A DNA stretch of 64,000 bases from Candidatus Aquiluna sp. UB-MaderosW2red (GTDB lineage: Bacteria; Actinomycetota; Actinomycetes; Actinomycetales; Microbacteriaceae): positions 496,001-560,000 of the forward strand of contig NZ_LT627734.1 in assembly GCF_900100865.1 (NCBI RefSeq), read 5' to 3'. The notes under the pieces are model-generated. The model was not told the DNA's origin. It worked only from the letters and a program-made list of their open reading frames with translations, and ran no database searches. The translations under genes and the position numbers were made by a program. Within the stretch, counting starts at the first letter, position 1; each line of letters opens with the position of its first letter. Shown here in pieces: positions 1 to 7,755 of this stretch.

Positions 1-110
1 TTCTGAATTAGTCATCCTGCTAACTAACAAGTCGACTCAAGGAATGCTTCCAGCCGAATCAATATGCAGCTAGCAATCCAAATTAACAGCTCTGATTGCA
101 AATGGGCTTC

Positions 111-116
111 TAAACT
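111..116 (+). promoter_or_regulatory. Candidate -10 of a leaderless promoter (DUF3048 gene)
   Basis: TAAACT lies seven bases before the ATG at 124, with no Shine-Dalgarno between. That spacing would place the transcription start on the A of the ATG. The same hexamer precedes the UDP-glucose dehydrogenase and upp genes here. No good -35 is visible. The role is inferred from position and recurrence. Confidence 0.4.
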
Positions 117-123
117 TATGAAA

Positions 124-1206
124 ATGCAAACTTCACTTCGGTTATCCACCCTCGCCTTGATTTCTCTTCTAGCCCTGAGTGGCTGCAGCTCGACTCCGGC
201 CCCCGCAGCAAGCGCTGTCTCATCTCAAACCCAGACCCCTGAGCCCGAGCCGGAACCGGTTTTTGTTTCGGCCCCGCTGACCGGAGTTGAATACCTTGAG
301 GGCTCTAACCCGAGTCTTTTGCTTCCCGCGATTAGCGCAAAGATCGACAACACATCCCTCGGCCGGCCGCAGCTGGCTCTAAATGATGCCGATGTGGTTT
401 ATGTTTCGCGAGTTGAGGCCGGCCTCACAAGGCTGGTTGCGGTTTGGCACTCGAGGGTTCCAAAGGAGATTGGCCCGGTTCGCTCGGTTCGCCCGGTCGA
501 TGCTTCGATCATTGCTCCTTATAACGGGGTGTTTATTTTCTCTGGGGGCCAAGCCCCATTCAAAGCTGCCGCTAAAGCCACCGGCTTGGTGATGAGCGAT
601 GAAGACACCGAGATGAATAATGACAACTATTTCAGGGAGCGCTCTCGCTCGGCTCCTTGGAACCTATTTTTTAGAGCGGCAAAACTTCAACAGGATCACC
701 CGGAGCAAGAGCTGCCCAGGGCTGGCTTTGAATTCGCGGTTATCCCAACCGCCGCGACCGCCGGAAGCCCGGTTGAGGCCCTAGAAATTAAGTACCCGGG
801 GCTTCGCTCGAGCTGGGAGCTTGGCACTTCAACCTTCCCCTGGGGCCTAACGGCTGAGCGCGCTTGGCTTCGCACCATGGATAAAAAGGAGCACCTGCAG
901 GCCGATGGTGCAAGGGTTGTGGCAAAAAACGTCGTTGTGATGGAAGTGAGTCACGATCTAAGTTTTGTGGATCCAAAATACGGAGCAATTCCAAAGGCCA
1001 AGATCGTTGGCAATAAGGGAGTGGCTCACATTTTCTCGGACGGCTTTTATCTCAAGGCCAATTGGTCAAAGGGTGCGATTGACGAGCCAATCATTTTGAC
1101 CACCGATTTGGGCGAACCGATCAAGCTCGCCATTGGCAATACTTGGGTAGAAATGATGGATTTGCCTAAATCCACCCTCACTGTGACTGGAGTAAAGGTC
1201 GAATAG
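124..1206 (+). CDS. DUF3048 domain lipoprotein (YerB-like)
   Basis: This is a 360-residue secreted lipoprotein of unknown biochemical role. Residues 1-20 form a lipoprotein signal peptide, with lipobox L-S-G-C and the modified cysteine at 21. A Pro/Glu/Ser/Thr-rich tether follows, to about residue 45. The body has the DUF3048 pattern: an early SAKIDNT-like segment, then a VYVSRVEAGLTR block and a VGPVRSVRPVD block. YerB of Bacillus is the family reference and its function is not established. The frame stays open back to 64, and an ATG also occurs at 118. I prefer ATG 124 because a TAAACT hexamer is seven bases upstream and the signal peptide is then compact. The stop directly abuts the convergent galU stop. 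Family assignment is fairly secure; function is unknown. Confidence 0.8.
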   Translation: MQTSLRLSTLALISLLALSGCSSTPAPAASAVSSQTQTPEPEPEPVFVSAPLTGVEYLEGSNPSLLLPAISAKIDNTSLGRPQLALNDADVVYVSRVEAGLTRLVAVWHSRVPKEIGPVRSVRPVDASIIAPYNGVFIFSGGQAPFKAAAKATGLVMSDEDTEMNNDNYFRERSRSAPWNLFFRAAKLQQDHPEQELPRAGFEFAVIPTAATAGSPVEALEIKYPGLRSSWELGTSTFPWGLTAERAWLRTMDKKEHLQADGARVVAKNVVVMEVSHDLSFVDPKYGAIPKAKIVGNKGVAHIFSDGFYLKANWSKGAIDEPIILTTDLGEPIKLAIGNTWVEMMDLPKSTLTVTGVKVE

Positions 1207-2106
1207 CTAGATTTCTTTGGCGAAGTCCTTGAGCCAGTGCCGAAGGTCTGTGCCGATATCAGCCCGGTCGATTGCAATCTTCAGGGTTGCTTTAATAAAA
1301 TCAAGTTTGTCCCCGGTGTCATAGCGGCGACCGCTAAACACCACACCGCGAACCCCGCCAGCAATCTGCGGGTGCTTGGCGGCGTATTCCAAGGCATCGG
1401 TGAGCTGAATCTCTCCACCTGCCCCAGGGGCCGTGTTCTCTAGAATCTCAAACATTTCGTGTCGCAAAACATACCGGCCAATGACCGCCAGGTTTGAAGG
1501 AGCGTCTTCGGTTTTTGGTTTCTCGACCAACCCGGTGACCACAACCACATCCTGCTGATTTGTCTCTTCGATAACTGCGCAACCGTAGAGGTGAATCTGG
1601 TCTTTTGGGACCTGCATCAACAAGACAATGTTGTCGCCGGTTTCTTGATGAACTTCAAGCATGCGCTTGAGAATTGGGTCGCGGTGGTCAATCACATCAT
1701 CGCCAAGCAAAACCGCAAAACTGTTTTCGCCAACATGGCTCTTGGCTCGAAGAACTGCATGACCCAAGCCCCTGGGGTCCCCTTGTCGGGTGTAGTGGAT
1801 ATCGGCTAGTTGGCTGGATTTTTGAACCGCAAAAAGTTTTTTCTCGTCCCCTTTTTTGGCAAGCACTTCTTCTAACTCTGATACCCGGTCAAAATGATTT
1901 TCAAGTGCATTCTTATTTCTACCGGTGATCATCAGTAGATCGTGAAGACCCGCGGCAGCGGCCTCTTCAACCACATATTGGATAACAGGCTTATCTACAA
2001 TCGGAAGCATCTCTTTGGGCATTGCCTTGGTTGCCGGGAGAAATCTGGTGCCGAGTCCTGCGACGGGAATAACCGCCTTGCTGACTGAGTAACGCTTCTG
2101 GGTCAT
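1207..2106 (-). CDS. galU: UTP-glucose-1-phosphate uridylyltransferase
   Basis: GalU makes UDP-glucose from UTP and glucose-1-phosphate in the cytoplasm, supplying polysaccharide and cell-wall glycosylation. The 299-residue protein has the nucleotidyltransferase N-terminus, with a GLGTRFLPATKAMPKE motif near residues 17-32. A VLLGDDV metal-binding segment lies near 131 and a VGLVEKPK segment near 190. Length is typical for the family. Its product is the direct substrate of the UDP-glucose dehydrogenase at 7748-9067, so it probably feeds the nearby polysaccharide operon. A TAGGCT hexamer six bases upstream of the ATG suggests a leaderless transcript. It is convergent with the lipoprotein gene, and no base separates the two stop codons. 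Confidence 0.95.
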   Translation of the reverse strand: MTQKRYSVSKAVIPVAGLGTRFLPATKAMPKEMLPIVDKPVIQYVVEEAAAAGLHDLLMITGRNKNALENHFDRVSELEEVLAKKGDEKKLFAVQKSSQLADIHYTRQGDPRGLGHAVLRAKSHVGENSFAVLLGDDVIDHRDPILKRMLEVHQETGDNIVLLMQVPKDQIHLYGCAVIEETNQQDVVVVTGLVEKPKTEDAPSNLAVIGRYVLRHEMFEILENTAPGAGGEIQLTDALEYAAKHPQIAGGVRGVVFSGRRYDTGDKLDFIKATLKIAIDRADIGTDLRHWLKDFAKEI

Positions 2107-2112
2107 TGCTCA

Positions 2113-2118
2113 AGCCTA
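2113..2118 (-). promoter_or_regulatory. Candidate -10 of leaderless galU promoter
   Basis: On the minus strand TAGGCT is followed by six bases (TGAGCA) and then the galU ATG. There is no Shine-Dalgarno. The same TAGGCT-N6-ATG arrangement precedes the pirin gene and glmM. Confidence 0.5.
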
Positions 2119-2190
2119 GACTGGAACTATCAGCTTTCAAATAACTTCGCTGGCTAGTGTTCAACCAATTGATGATCGATCGGGGTTTTT

Positions 2191-3483
2191 TTGTCTAAAC
2201 GTTTGAGTGCAGCAGTAGCCGTAGCTGCACTAATTGCCGCCGGCTTGAGCTCGCCAGCCCAAGCTGCCACTTCAGAGCCTGCTTATAACGCAATCAACCT
2301 CGATTCCGCATGGAGTCAAGGCATCAAAGGCCAAGGTATGACAATTGCCCTGATTGATCAGGGGCTAAACCTTCAGCACGAATACTTCAGGGATCAGGTC
2401 ATTGACGGAATTTGCGTTTACCAAGCCCGCTCCAACTTGAGGTGCCCAAATGGGTCCAGGCTGCAAACTGGCATCGCTGCGGCCTCGCAGCGTATCGAAA
2501 ATGGTGCACTGGTTGATGACGAGAGCCACGGCAACATGGTGGCGGGCATTGTCGCCGGCAACCCAAATAACTTTGCCCCCGGGGGCGTTGCACCATTTGC
2601 AAAGATTCTGATGGCGAACACCGACATGCAGCCAAGCTCGGTGGTAACTGCGCTGAACTACATCTACGACAATCGCGAAACCCACAACATCGTGGCAGTC
2701 TCGATGTCATTTGGAATTTTGGGGCTGACCTCGAGGGCAGATCTTTTGAACTGCAACACCAACCCGGTTTATTCAGAGGTGCGACAGGCCCTGAAAAAGC
2801 TCAGAGATGCTGGAGTCATTCCTTTTGCCGCAGCGGGCAATGGCTACTACTTGAACTCTGCCGAATCTTGGGCGCCAACCTGTTTGGATGAAGCGGTCTC
2901 GGTGGGCTCGACAAACACTTTGGGAAGCGTCGCGTCCTACAACACCATGTCGAGCAAGGTCGAGCTTTTGGCTCCCGACTATCCAATATCGGCTGGCACT
3001 ATCGGATACGGCACATCAAGCGGCACCTCTGCTGCAGCGCCAATTGCAGCAGCCAGTTTTACTCTGATGCGCCAGCAGTTTCCTCAGCTTTCTGCCGAGA
3101 CCGTTTTGGCTGCGATGAAATCAGCTGGCAAAAAGATTGATGACATCATTCGTAAGGACATTCCAATGGTGGATGTAGCTGCCACCCAGGCTCTTTTGAC
3201 GCGTCTGCAGGGGAATACAGCTGAAACACCCGCCCAAACCGAAACTCAAAAAGTAACCGTTGGCACCTTCAACGGCTTCATCGCTATCTACACCCGGGGG
3301 CACGAGGGCAGTAGGCTCACCGCCAAAGTCGCCGGTAGATGGCTGAAAGTCGATTCGATTGCCTCGGCGCCCGGCAAAAGCTACTCTCTGGTAAAGCGCA
3401 ATACTGGCGCGGGCTTTTTGGTTAATGTTGAGGTTTACATAGACGGGGTTCTGTTGAAGTCCTCCACCACAACAACCAAATAA
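2191..3483 (+). CDS. Secreted subtilisin-like serine protease (S8 family)
   Basis: This is a predicted exported endopeptidase of 430 residues. Residues 1-26 form a Sec signal peptide ending in a likely A-Q-A cleavage site. The subtilisin triad is visible: Asp56 in ALIDQG, His113 in ESHGNMVAG, and Ser280 in SSGTSAAAP. Asn217 in AAAGNG is the oxyanion residue. No inhibitor I9 prodomain fits between the signal peptide and the catalytic domain, which begins almost at once. Cysteines at 75, 85, 188 and 231 could form disulfides. After the catalytic domain there is a Thr/Gln-rich linker and a small beta-rich C-terminal domain (about 352-430). The start is TTG at 2191, chosen because it opens a complete signal peptide; the ribosome site before it is weak. 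Substrate is unknown. Confidence 0.88.
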   Translation: MSKRLSAAVAVAALIAAGLSSPAQAATSEPAYNAINLDSAWSQGIKGQGMTIALIDQGLNLQHEYFRDQVIDGICVYQARSNLRCPNGSRLQTGIAAASQRIENGALVDDESHGNMVAGIVAGNPNNFAPGGVAPFAKILMANTDMQPSSVVTALNYIYDNRETHNIVAVSMSFGILGLTSRADLLNCNTNPVYSEVRQALKKLRDAGVIPFAAAGNGYYLNSAESWAPTCLDEAVSVGSTNTLGSVASYNTMSSKVELLAPDYPISAGTIGYGTSSGTSAAAPIAAASFTLMRQQFPQLSAETVLAAMKSAGKKIDDIIRKDIPMVDVAATQALLTRLQGNTAETPAQTETQKVTVGTFNGFIAIYTRGHEGSRLTAKVAGRWLKVDSIASAPGKSYSLVKRNTGAGFLVNVEVYIDGVLLKSSTTTTK

Positions 3484-3485
3484 AA

Positions 3486-4262
3486 CTATTTACCCACTAC
3501 AAATATCCAGAGGTTATTAATCGAACCAAGCTCCCTCAGGCGCCTGACTCCAAAACCGAGCCTGATCAATGGCGCCAAGGGGCCAAACACTCGGCTAAAG
3601 ACATTGGCTCTGGCTTTGCGGTCCTCTGGCGTGCCCCACCGTGACCCGGATGACTCCTTGGGGTGAGTGGCAATGGTGATTGGAACAAATGAACCTTGGC
3701 CGCCCGCTTTTAGAAGGTCGACAATAAAAATGTATTCATCTCCCAAATAGTTTTTAGAACCAGCACCGAACTCCTCATCGAAGAACACCCCGAGTTGCCT
3801 GATGGCCTCCACGCGAATAATCATTTCGTAGGTGGCGGCCTTGGCGGAATTCATTCTGGTGAGCTTCTCTGGCTTTTTTGGGTAGCGCTTTCGAAGGGTT
3901 CCTGTGGGGTCTTTGGCTTGCCCAAGCAAAAGCGAGAGCTCCGGGTGATTGTCTAGGTATTCGATGGCCGTCTCGAGGCCTTGAACATTGAACTCGATGT
4001 CATCGTCACTAAAAACTAGGTATTCGCCCTTGGCTTGCCAAATGGCACGATTGCGAGATTTGGCGACCCCCATTGTTGAGAGCTCCTCGAGGCTGACATC
4101 TTCGCGCATAATTAGGCTTGCAAGCCCTTCACCTCGCCAGGCGATGGCGGTGGGGTTCTGTATTAGTACTAAGCAGTCCCAGTCTTCTCTTTCTAAGGGA
4201 AAAATGATGTTGCCCACCCGCATCGCTAGCGTCGAGTAGCCAAGGGTTAGTTTGGGCGACAT
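3486..4262 (-). CDS. Family 2 (GT-A) glycosyltransferase
   Basis: This is a 258-residue glycosyltransferase, last gene of the minus-strand polysaccharide operon. A GVAKSRNRAI segment (residues 65-74) is typical of GT2 enzymes. It is followed by the metal/nucleotide-sugar binding DDD at 86-88 in LVFSDDDIEF. A later GAGSKNYLGDEYIFI stretch with acidic residues could hold the catalytic base. No membrane segment is evident, so it is probably cytoplasmic or peripheral. Its ATG shares one base with the stop of the upstream gene (TGATG), indicating translational coupling. Donor and acceptor cannot be told from sequence. Confidence 0.8.
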   Translation of the reverse strand: MSPKLTLGYSTLAMRVGNIIFPLEREDWDCLVLIQNPTAIAWRGEGLASLIMREDVSLEELSTMGVAKSRNRAIWQAKGEYLVFSDDDIEFNVQGLETAIEYLDNHPELSLLLGQAKDPTGTLRKRYPKKPEKLTRMNSAKAATYEMIIRVEAIRQLGVFFDEEFGAGSKNYLGDEYIFIVDLLKAGGQGSFVPITIATHPKESSGSRWGTPEDRKARANVFSRVFGPLAPLIRLGFGVRRLRELGSINNLWIFVVGK

Positions 4263-5032
4263 CAGAAGCTATTTGCCTTGGCTCTTGCGAAGCGCATGAG
4301 GGAGGATGAGACTGAGCTGAAAGTGGTGTTCTGAATCCTTAGCCCCAAGAAAAATACGATGGTGTTTGAGAGCGTCACCCAGCCCTCGAGGCTGAACCAA
4401 ATCAAAATACCCAAAAGAATTACAACCCCGAAGCTTGCCAAAAGACTCGCGAACTCAGCCTGCTGAATCCTCGATCCGAGCCGCTCGGCTGGAGTGACGA
4501 CGCCCTTGGCTCGTTTTTTCTCAACAAACCCACGCTGTTTGATTAGCTGGCGTTTGAATAAAACACCAACTAATTGCAAAAAGCCGAAGATGAGTAGCAT
4601 GTTCATTCCCGCAAAACCGGGGCTGAGCAAAAAGAAGAAGCCGGCAATCACAAATAACTGGGTTAGAAATGACAACACGTTTACCAACTCAAGCCCCATT
4701 GCCCATTCCCAAGCCTCTTTGGTGCCGGAGCGCTCTCTGGTGTCTGAACCAAAAGCCTTATCGAAAAACTTCACTCGGTAGGTTTTCTGCAAATAGTTAG
4801 CAAATCTGGTTCCGGCGAACAAGACCGCGAAAAATACACCTGCCATCACAATCTCGATTATTGGCCTCGAGGCTCCGTTTACTACCAGGTCGGTAAAGAG
4901 CTTTGCTACTAAGAGTTCGGTTACCGGGATCGCCGCTGCTATCAAGACCAAAATAACCAGCTGCCAGCGGTATTTACCTTTTGGAACCAGCAGTTTTGAA
5001 GAGGCTAGGAGCTCGCGGAAGATTTTGAGCAA
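4262..5032 (-). CDS. ABC-exporter-type transmembrane domain protein lacking an ATPase domain
   Basis: This is a 256-residue integral membrane protein with about six hydrophobic segments (roughly 24-44, 61-80, 115-135, 140-160, 193-212 and 216-232). The pattern resembles the type-1 exporter transmembrane domain, but the protein ends without any Walker A, signature or Walker B motif. The start is TTG at 5032, preceded nine bases upstream by GGAAGG, and it begins three bases after the previous stop. It overlaps the next glycosyltransferase by one base. Within a polysaccharide operon it could help move or anchor glycan intermediates, but that is inference. It may be a truncated ABC transporter or a novel membrane protein. 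No ATPase partner is encoded nearby. Confidence 0.55.
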   Translation of the reverse strand: MLKIFRELLASSKLLVPKGKYRWQLVILVLIAAAIPVTELLVAKLFTDLVVNGASRPIIEIVMAGVFFAVLFAGTRFANYLQKTYRVKFFDKAFGSDTRERSGTKEAWEWAMGLELVNVLSFLTQLFVIAGFFFLLSPGFAGMNMLLIFGFLQLVGVLFKRQLIKQRGFVEKKRAKGVVTPAERLGSRIQQAEFASLLASFGVVILLGILIWFSLEGWVTLSNTIVFFLGLRIQNTTFSSVSSSLMRFARAKANSF

Positions 5033-5035
5033 TCG

Positions 5036-6793
5036 CTATCGCCTTCCAACTCTCTCGAGGCCTATCCGAATGTGCTCTAGGACCTCATCTTTTTTGGCTT
5101 CAGTTACCTTTATGTCTCGAATCAGGTTATCGAAATTTTGCTTAGTTAGGTCAACGGGCACCACCTTGGGGTTCATGACCTCTACCTCGGCCCCAAGCGC
5201 ATAGTCCTCATATTTAATGCCAGAACCATGGACATTCTCTTCGGAACCCTCAAAGGTCACTAGGGCGCAAGGTATCCCATAGCTTTGGCAAGTGATCATC
5301 ACGTGCATGGCGGAGGTAATCACCGAATCGTATGTTGCAAGTTTGCCCACAAACTCGGCTATTTTGTCGGGCTTCGACATCATCACCGATAGCTCTTCGA
5401 TATTTTCAGGCAGTCTTATGGGGATAGCGGTGTGGGAGAAGTGCCGGATAAACGCGATTTTTCCGTTTGTTTCGCCGCGAGAAATGGGTAGTACTCGAGA
5501 CAAGGCCAAACCAGGGTCACCAAAAGCCTGGATATCCGGTCCGCCAGAATTCTTTAGCACCCTCGCAGTAATGGGTCCGCGGACCGAAACATAATCCGCT
5601 TTTCGGTTGAGCTCAAGATCATCGGTTGAGATCCCGGTTCCGACCACAACTGAATTCGATTTGATAAACCGACCGATTGATCCGAGCGAAATGAGGTGTT
5701 TTTTATTGGTCGGCTTCACCGGAGATTGCAAAATAATTCTCGCATCCGTGGAGTGCGAAATCATCAGGGGCGCAAGCCAATCGCCAAAGTTGCCAGGAAA
5801 AGGTTTTGACCACCAGGCCAACCGGACGGTGCTTTGAGACTCCTTGGCGCTGTAATTTAAGAATGCTTCCGATGCCGTGATAATCGACTGCTCACCGAAG
5901 CTAGCGATATATTTCTTATCAAATGAGCTTCTGGCGTTGGCGAATAACAGTGCGTCACCCTTGATGCCGCCGCCAAGCATTTCGCCCATCATTCGCGAAC
6001 GTTCCGGGTCGATGCTCTTAGCTTGCCCCGAGGTCAAGATACCGGTTATGCCGGACGAGTCAGCAATCCTGCGGAGCGGTTTTTTTATTGAATCAGGTAA
6101 AGACTTTTCGAACTTCTTGGCACCTTTCAGCAGCTTCTTTTTGGTTCCAACTTTTTTGCCAGTACCGTGCTGAACAACCTTGTCTTTGAAATCCGCCACG
6201 TTACCGGAGGAGCCGAATATAAAAAATGCTTCCCTGCTGCCGGGCTCAGCCAGTTTGCGGTCCCGAACTATCGCGGTGGCAGGGATCATCTGAAATGTTA
6301 GTTTCTTAGCGTTTGCGCGCCAAGCTTCTTCGAGAAAGTAGTCGTCTGTGGCCTTGATCTCAGCGCGCTTCTCAAGCTCGTACGCATCCTCCACCAGCTT
6401 GCGCCCCTGTTCGGAAGCATTCACGCCCCAGAAGCTTGGCTCCCAAAACCTAGTGCGGTTGTGATATCCGATTTGCAGGGGGGACCCGAAGCTTCTTTGA
6501 AAGCCAATAAAGTCAGCGGTGGTATTAGCTATGTAATCTGGCAGGTTGGTGATCCGGCAATCCACATCGATCCAAAAAACCATTTTGTCTGGATGTTTAT
6601 GGCAAATTTCTCGGATGAATCCGATCTTGCGGCGAGTGACATCGGCCCAGTCTTCACCCTCACGCTTTTGAATCTCCAGGAGTTCGTGCTCGAGTCCGAG
6701 CTCTTGTAGCTGAGCTCGAAGCTCGCGAGCGTGACCCCCGTAGTACTCATCGGGGGTATAAAAGCTGCAGATCACTACTTCGCGTTTAGTCAC
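5036..6793 (-). CDS. Two-domain glycosyltransferase / polysaccharide pyruvyltransferase-like protein
   Basis: This is a 585-residue protein with two apparent enzyme domains. The N-terminal part (about 1-215) resembles a GT-A glycosyltransferase: a VVICSFYTPDEYYGGHA opening, then MVFWIDVDCRI with a DVD motif at 76-78, and later a KATDDYFLEEAW segment. A basic linker follows (about 210-250). The C-terminal part (about 322-530) matches the polysaccharide pyruvyltransferase (CsaB/WcaK) pattern: a GNFGDWL motif, then VRGPITARVL, then FGDPGLAL. The frame is open to 7015, but that would overlap the upstream glycosyltransferase, so I chose GTG at 6793, 17 bases after its stop. No clear Shine-Dalgarno is seen. 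The fusion suggests sugar transfer and ketal-pyruvate decoration in one polypeptide. Domain calls are by motif only. Confidence 0.65.
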   Translation of the reverse strand: MTKREVVICSFYTPDEYYGGHARELRAQLQELGLEHELLEIQKREGEDWADVTRRKIGFIREICHKHPDKMVFWIDVDCRITNLPDYIANTTADFIGFQRSFGSPLQIGYHNRTRFWEPSFWGVNASEQGRKLVEDAYELEKRAEIKATDDYFLEEAWRANAKKLTFQMIPATAIVRDRKLAEPGSREAFFIFGSSGNVADFKDKVVQHGTGKKVGTKKKLLKGAKKFEKSLPDSIKKPLRRIADSSGITGILTSGQAKSIDPERSRMMGEMLGGGIKGDALLFANARSSFDKKYIASFGEQSIITASEAFLNYSAKESQSTVRLAWWSKPFPGNFGDWLAPLMISHSTDARIILQSPVKPTNKKHLISLGSIGRFIKSNSVVVGTGISTDDLELNRKADYVSVRGPITARVLKNSGGPDIQAFGDPGLALSRVLPISRGETNGKIAFIRHFSHTAIPIRLPENIEELSVMMSKPDKIAEFVGKLATYDSVITSAMHVMITCQSYGIPCALVTFEGSEENVHGSGIKYEDYALGAEVEVMNPKVVPVDLTKQNFDNLIRDIKVTEAKKDEVLEHIRIGLERVGRR

Positions 6794-6810
6794 GGGGCAA
6801 AATCTATCAG

Positions 6811-7755
6811 CTAGAGCGATTTTGCTCCTCTTATTAGCCCCCACCAAAATCCGATTCCCCAACCAAAGTGCATAACCGGCAAGACGACCACTAGCCACTG
6901 CTTTTGATCCAGGGAGAGCTCTTTGGCCCAAAGTGAGGCTATCGAGATAGTAAATATGTAAATCCAGAACGGAAACCAGAACAAGCTCGCTAAGACCAGT
7001 AGTGGGGGAATCCAATACCTAATTGCCGATTCTGCCGGGGCTTTTCTAGTCAAAGCGCCCCGCCAAAACCCGGTCTTGAAGAACTGTTTGGCCAGGGCTT
7101 TGATGTTCGAACGTGGGTAATAACCGACCTTGAGTCTCGGGTCAAACCAAACCACTAAACCTGCAGCACGGATTCTTTGATTCAGTTCCCAGTCTTGGCC
7201 GCGCACCCAGGTCTCACTGAAACCTCCGAGTTTCTCCAAGACAGATTTTCTAAATATTCCTAAATAAACACTATCCACCGCACCCGGTTGGCCTCCTACG
7301 TGAAAGGAGCCCCCACCAAGCCCAATGCGGTTGTTGTAGCCGTAGGCGACCGCACTTTGCAGGTTGGTTTTGCCTTTTGCAACCATCATTCCGCCAACAT
7401 TGGCGGCGCCTGTTGTGTTCAAAATCTTGACCCCGAGTGCCGCATAACCTTCGGGGAGTTCGGAGTGGGCGTCCACTCGAACCACCACTTCGTGCTGGCT
7501 TTTGGCTATCCCCAGGTTCAGTGAGGCCGAGGTGAGTCCGGTGGGGCTTTTCACCAATATCAGCTTGGTCCCATATTTTCTTTTCAGTGCCTTGGCGACA
7601 TCATCGGTTCCGTCTCCCGATGGCCCAAGTGCTAGGACTAACTCCATCTCACCAGGCACACTTTGCTCAAACACCGATTTAACGGCGCTCCCCAGGTACT
7701 GCTGTTCGTTTAGCACCGGCATGACAAAGGAAATGTTTCTAAGAGGTTTAGCCAT
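6811..7755 (-). CDS. ExoA-like family 2 glycosyltransferase, membrane anchored
   Basis: This is a 314-residue GT2 enzyme. It opens with ISFVMPVLNEQQYLG (from about residue 8), the usual first strand of the family. The donor-site motif is V-R-V-D-A-H at 92-97, and the acceptor/catalytic region contains RGQDWELNQRIRAAG (about 185-199). Two hydrophobic segments near 248-276 and 285-308 should anchor it to the membrane, as in succinoglycan ExoA-type transferases. I chose ATG 7755, which overlaps the end of the UDP-glucose dehydrogenase gene by eight bases; the longer ORF from 7815 would overlap it by 68 bases. It probably extends a lipid-linked glycan using UDP-glucuronate or UDP-glucose, but the exact sugar is unknown. 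Confidence 0.8.
   Translation of the reverse strand: MAKPLRNISFVMPVLNEQQYLGSAVKSVFEQSVPGEMELVLALGPSGDGTDDVAKALKRKYGTKLILVKSPTGLTSASLNLGIAKSQHEVVVRVDAHSELPEGYAALGVKILNTTGAANVGGMMVAKGKTNLQSAVAYGYNNRIGLGGGSFHVGGQPGAVDSVYLGIFRKSVLEKLGGFSETWVRGQDWELNQRIRAAGLVVWFDPRLKVGYYPRSNIKALAKQFFKTGFWRGALTRKAPAESAIRYWIPPLLVLASLFWFPFWIYIFTISIASLWAKELSLDQKQWLVVVLPVMHFGWGIGFWWGLIRGAKSL

Noticed and set aside
6794-7015. Extended start of the glycosyltransferase/pyruvyltransferase gene
   Set aside because: It would overlap the upstream GT2 gene by about 200 bases in another frame, and the extra residues look like translated shadow.
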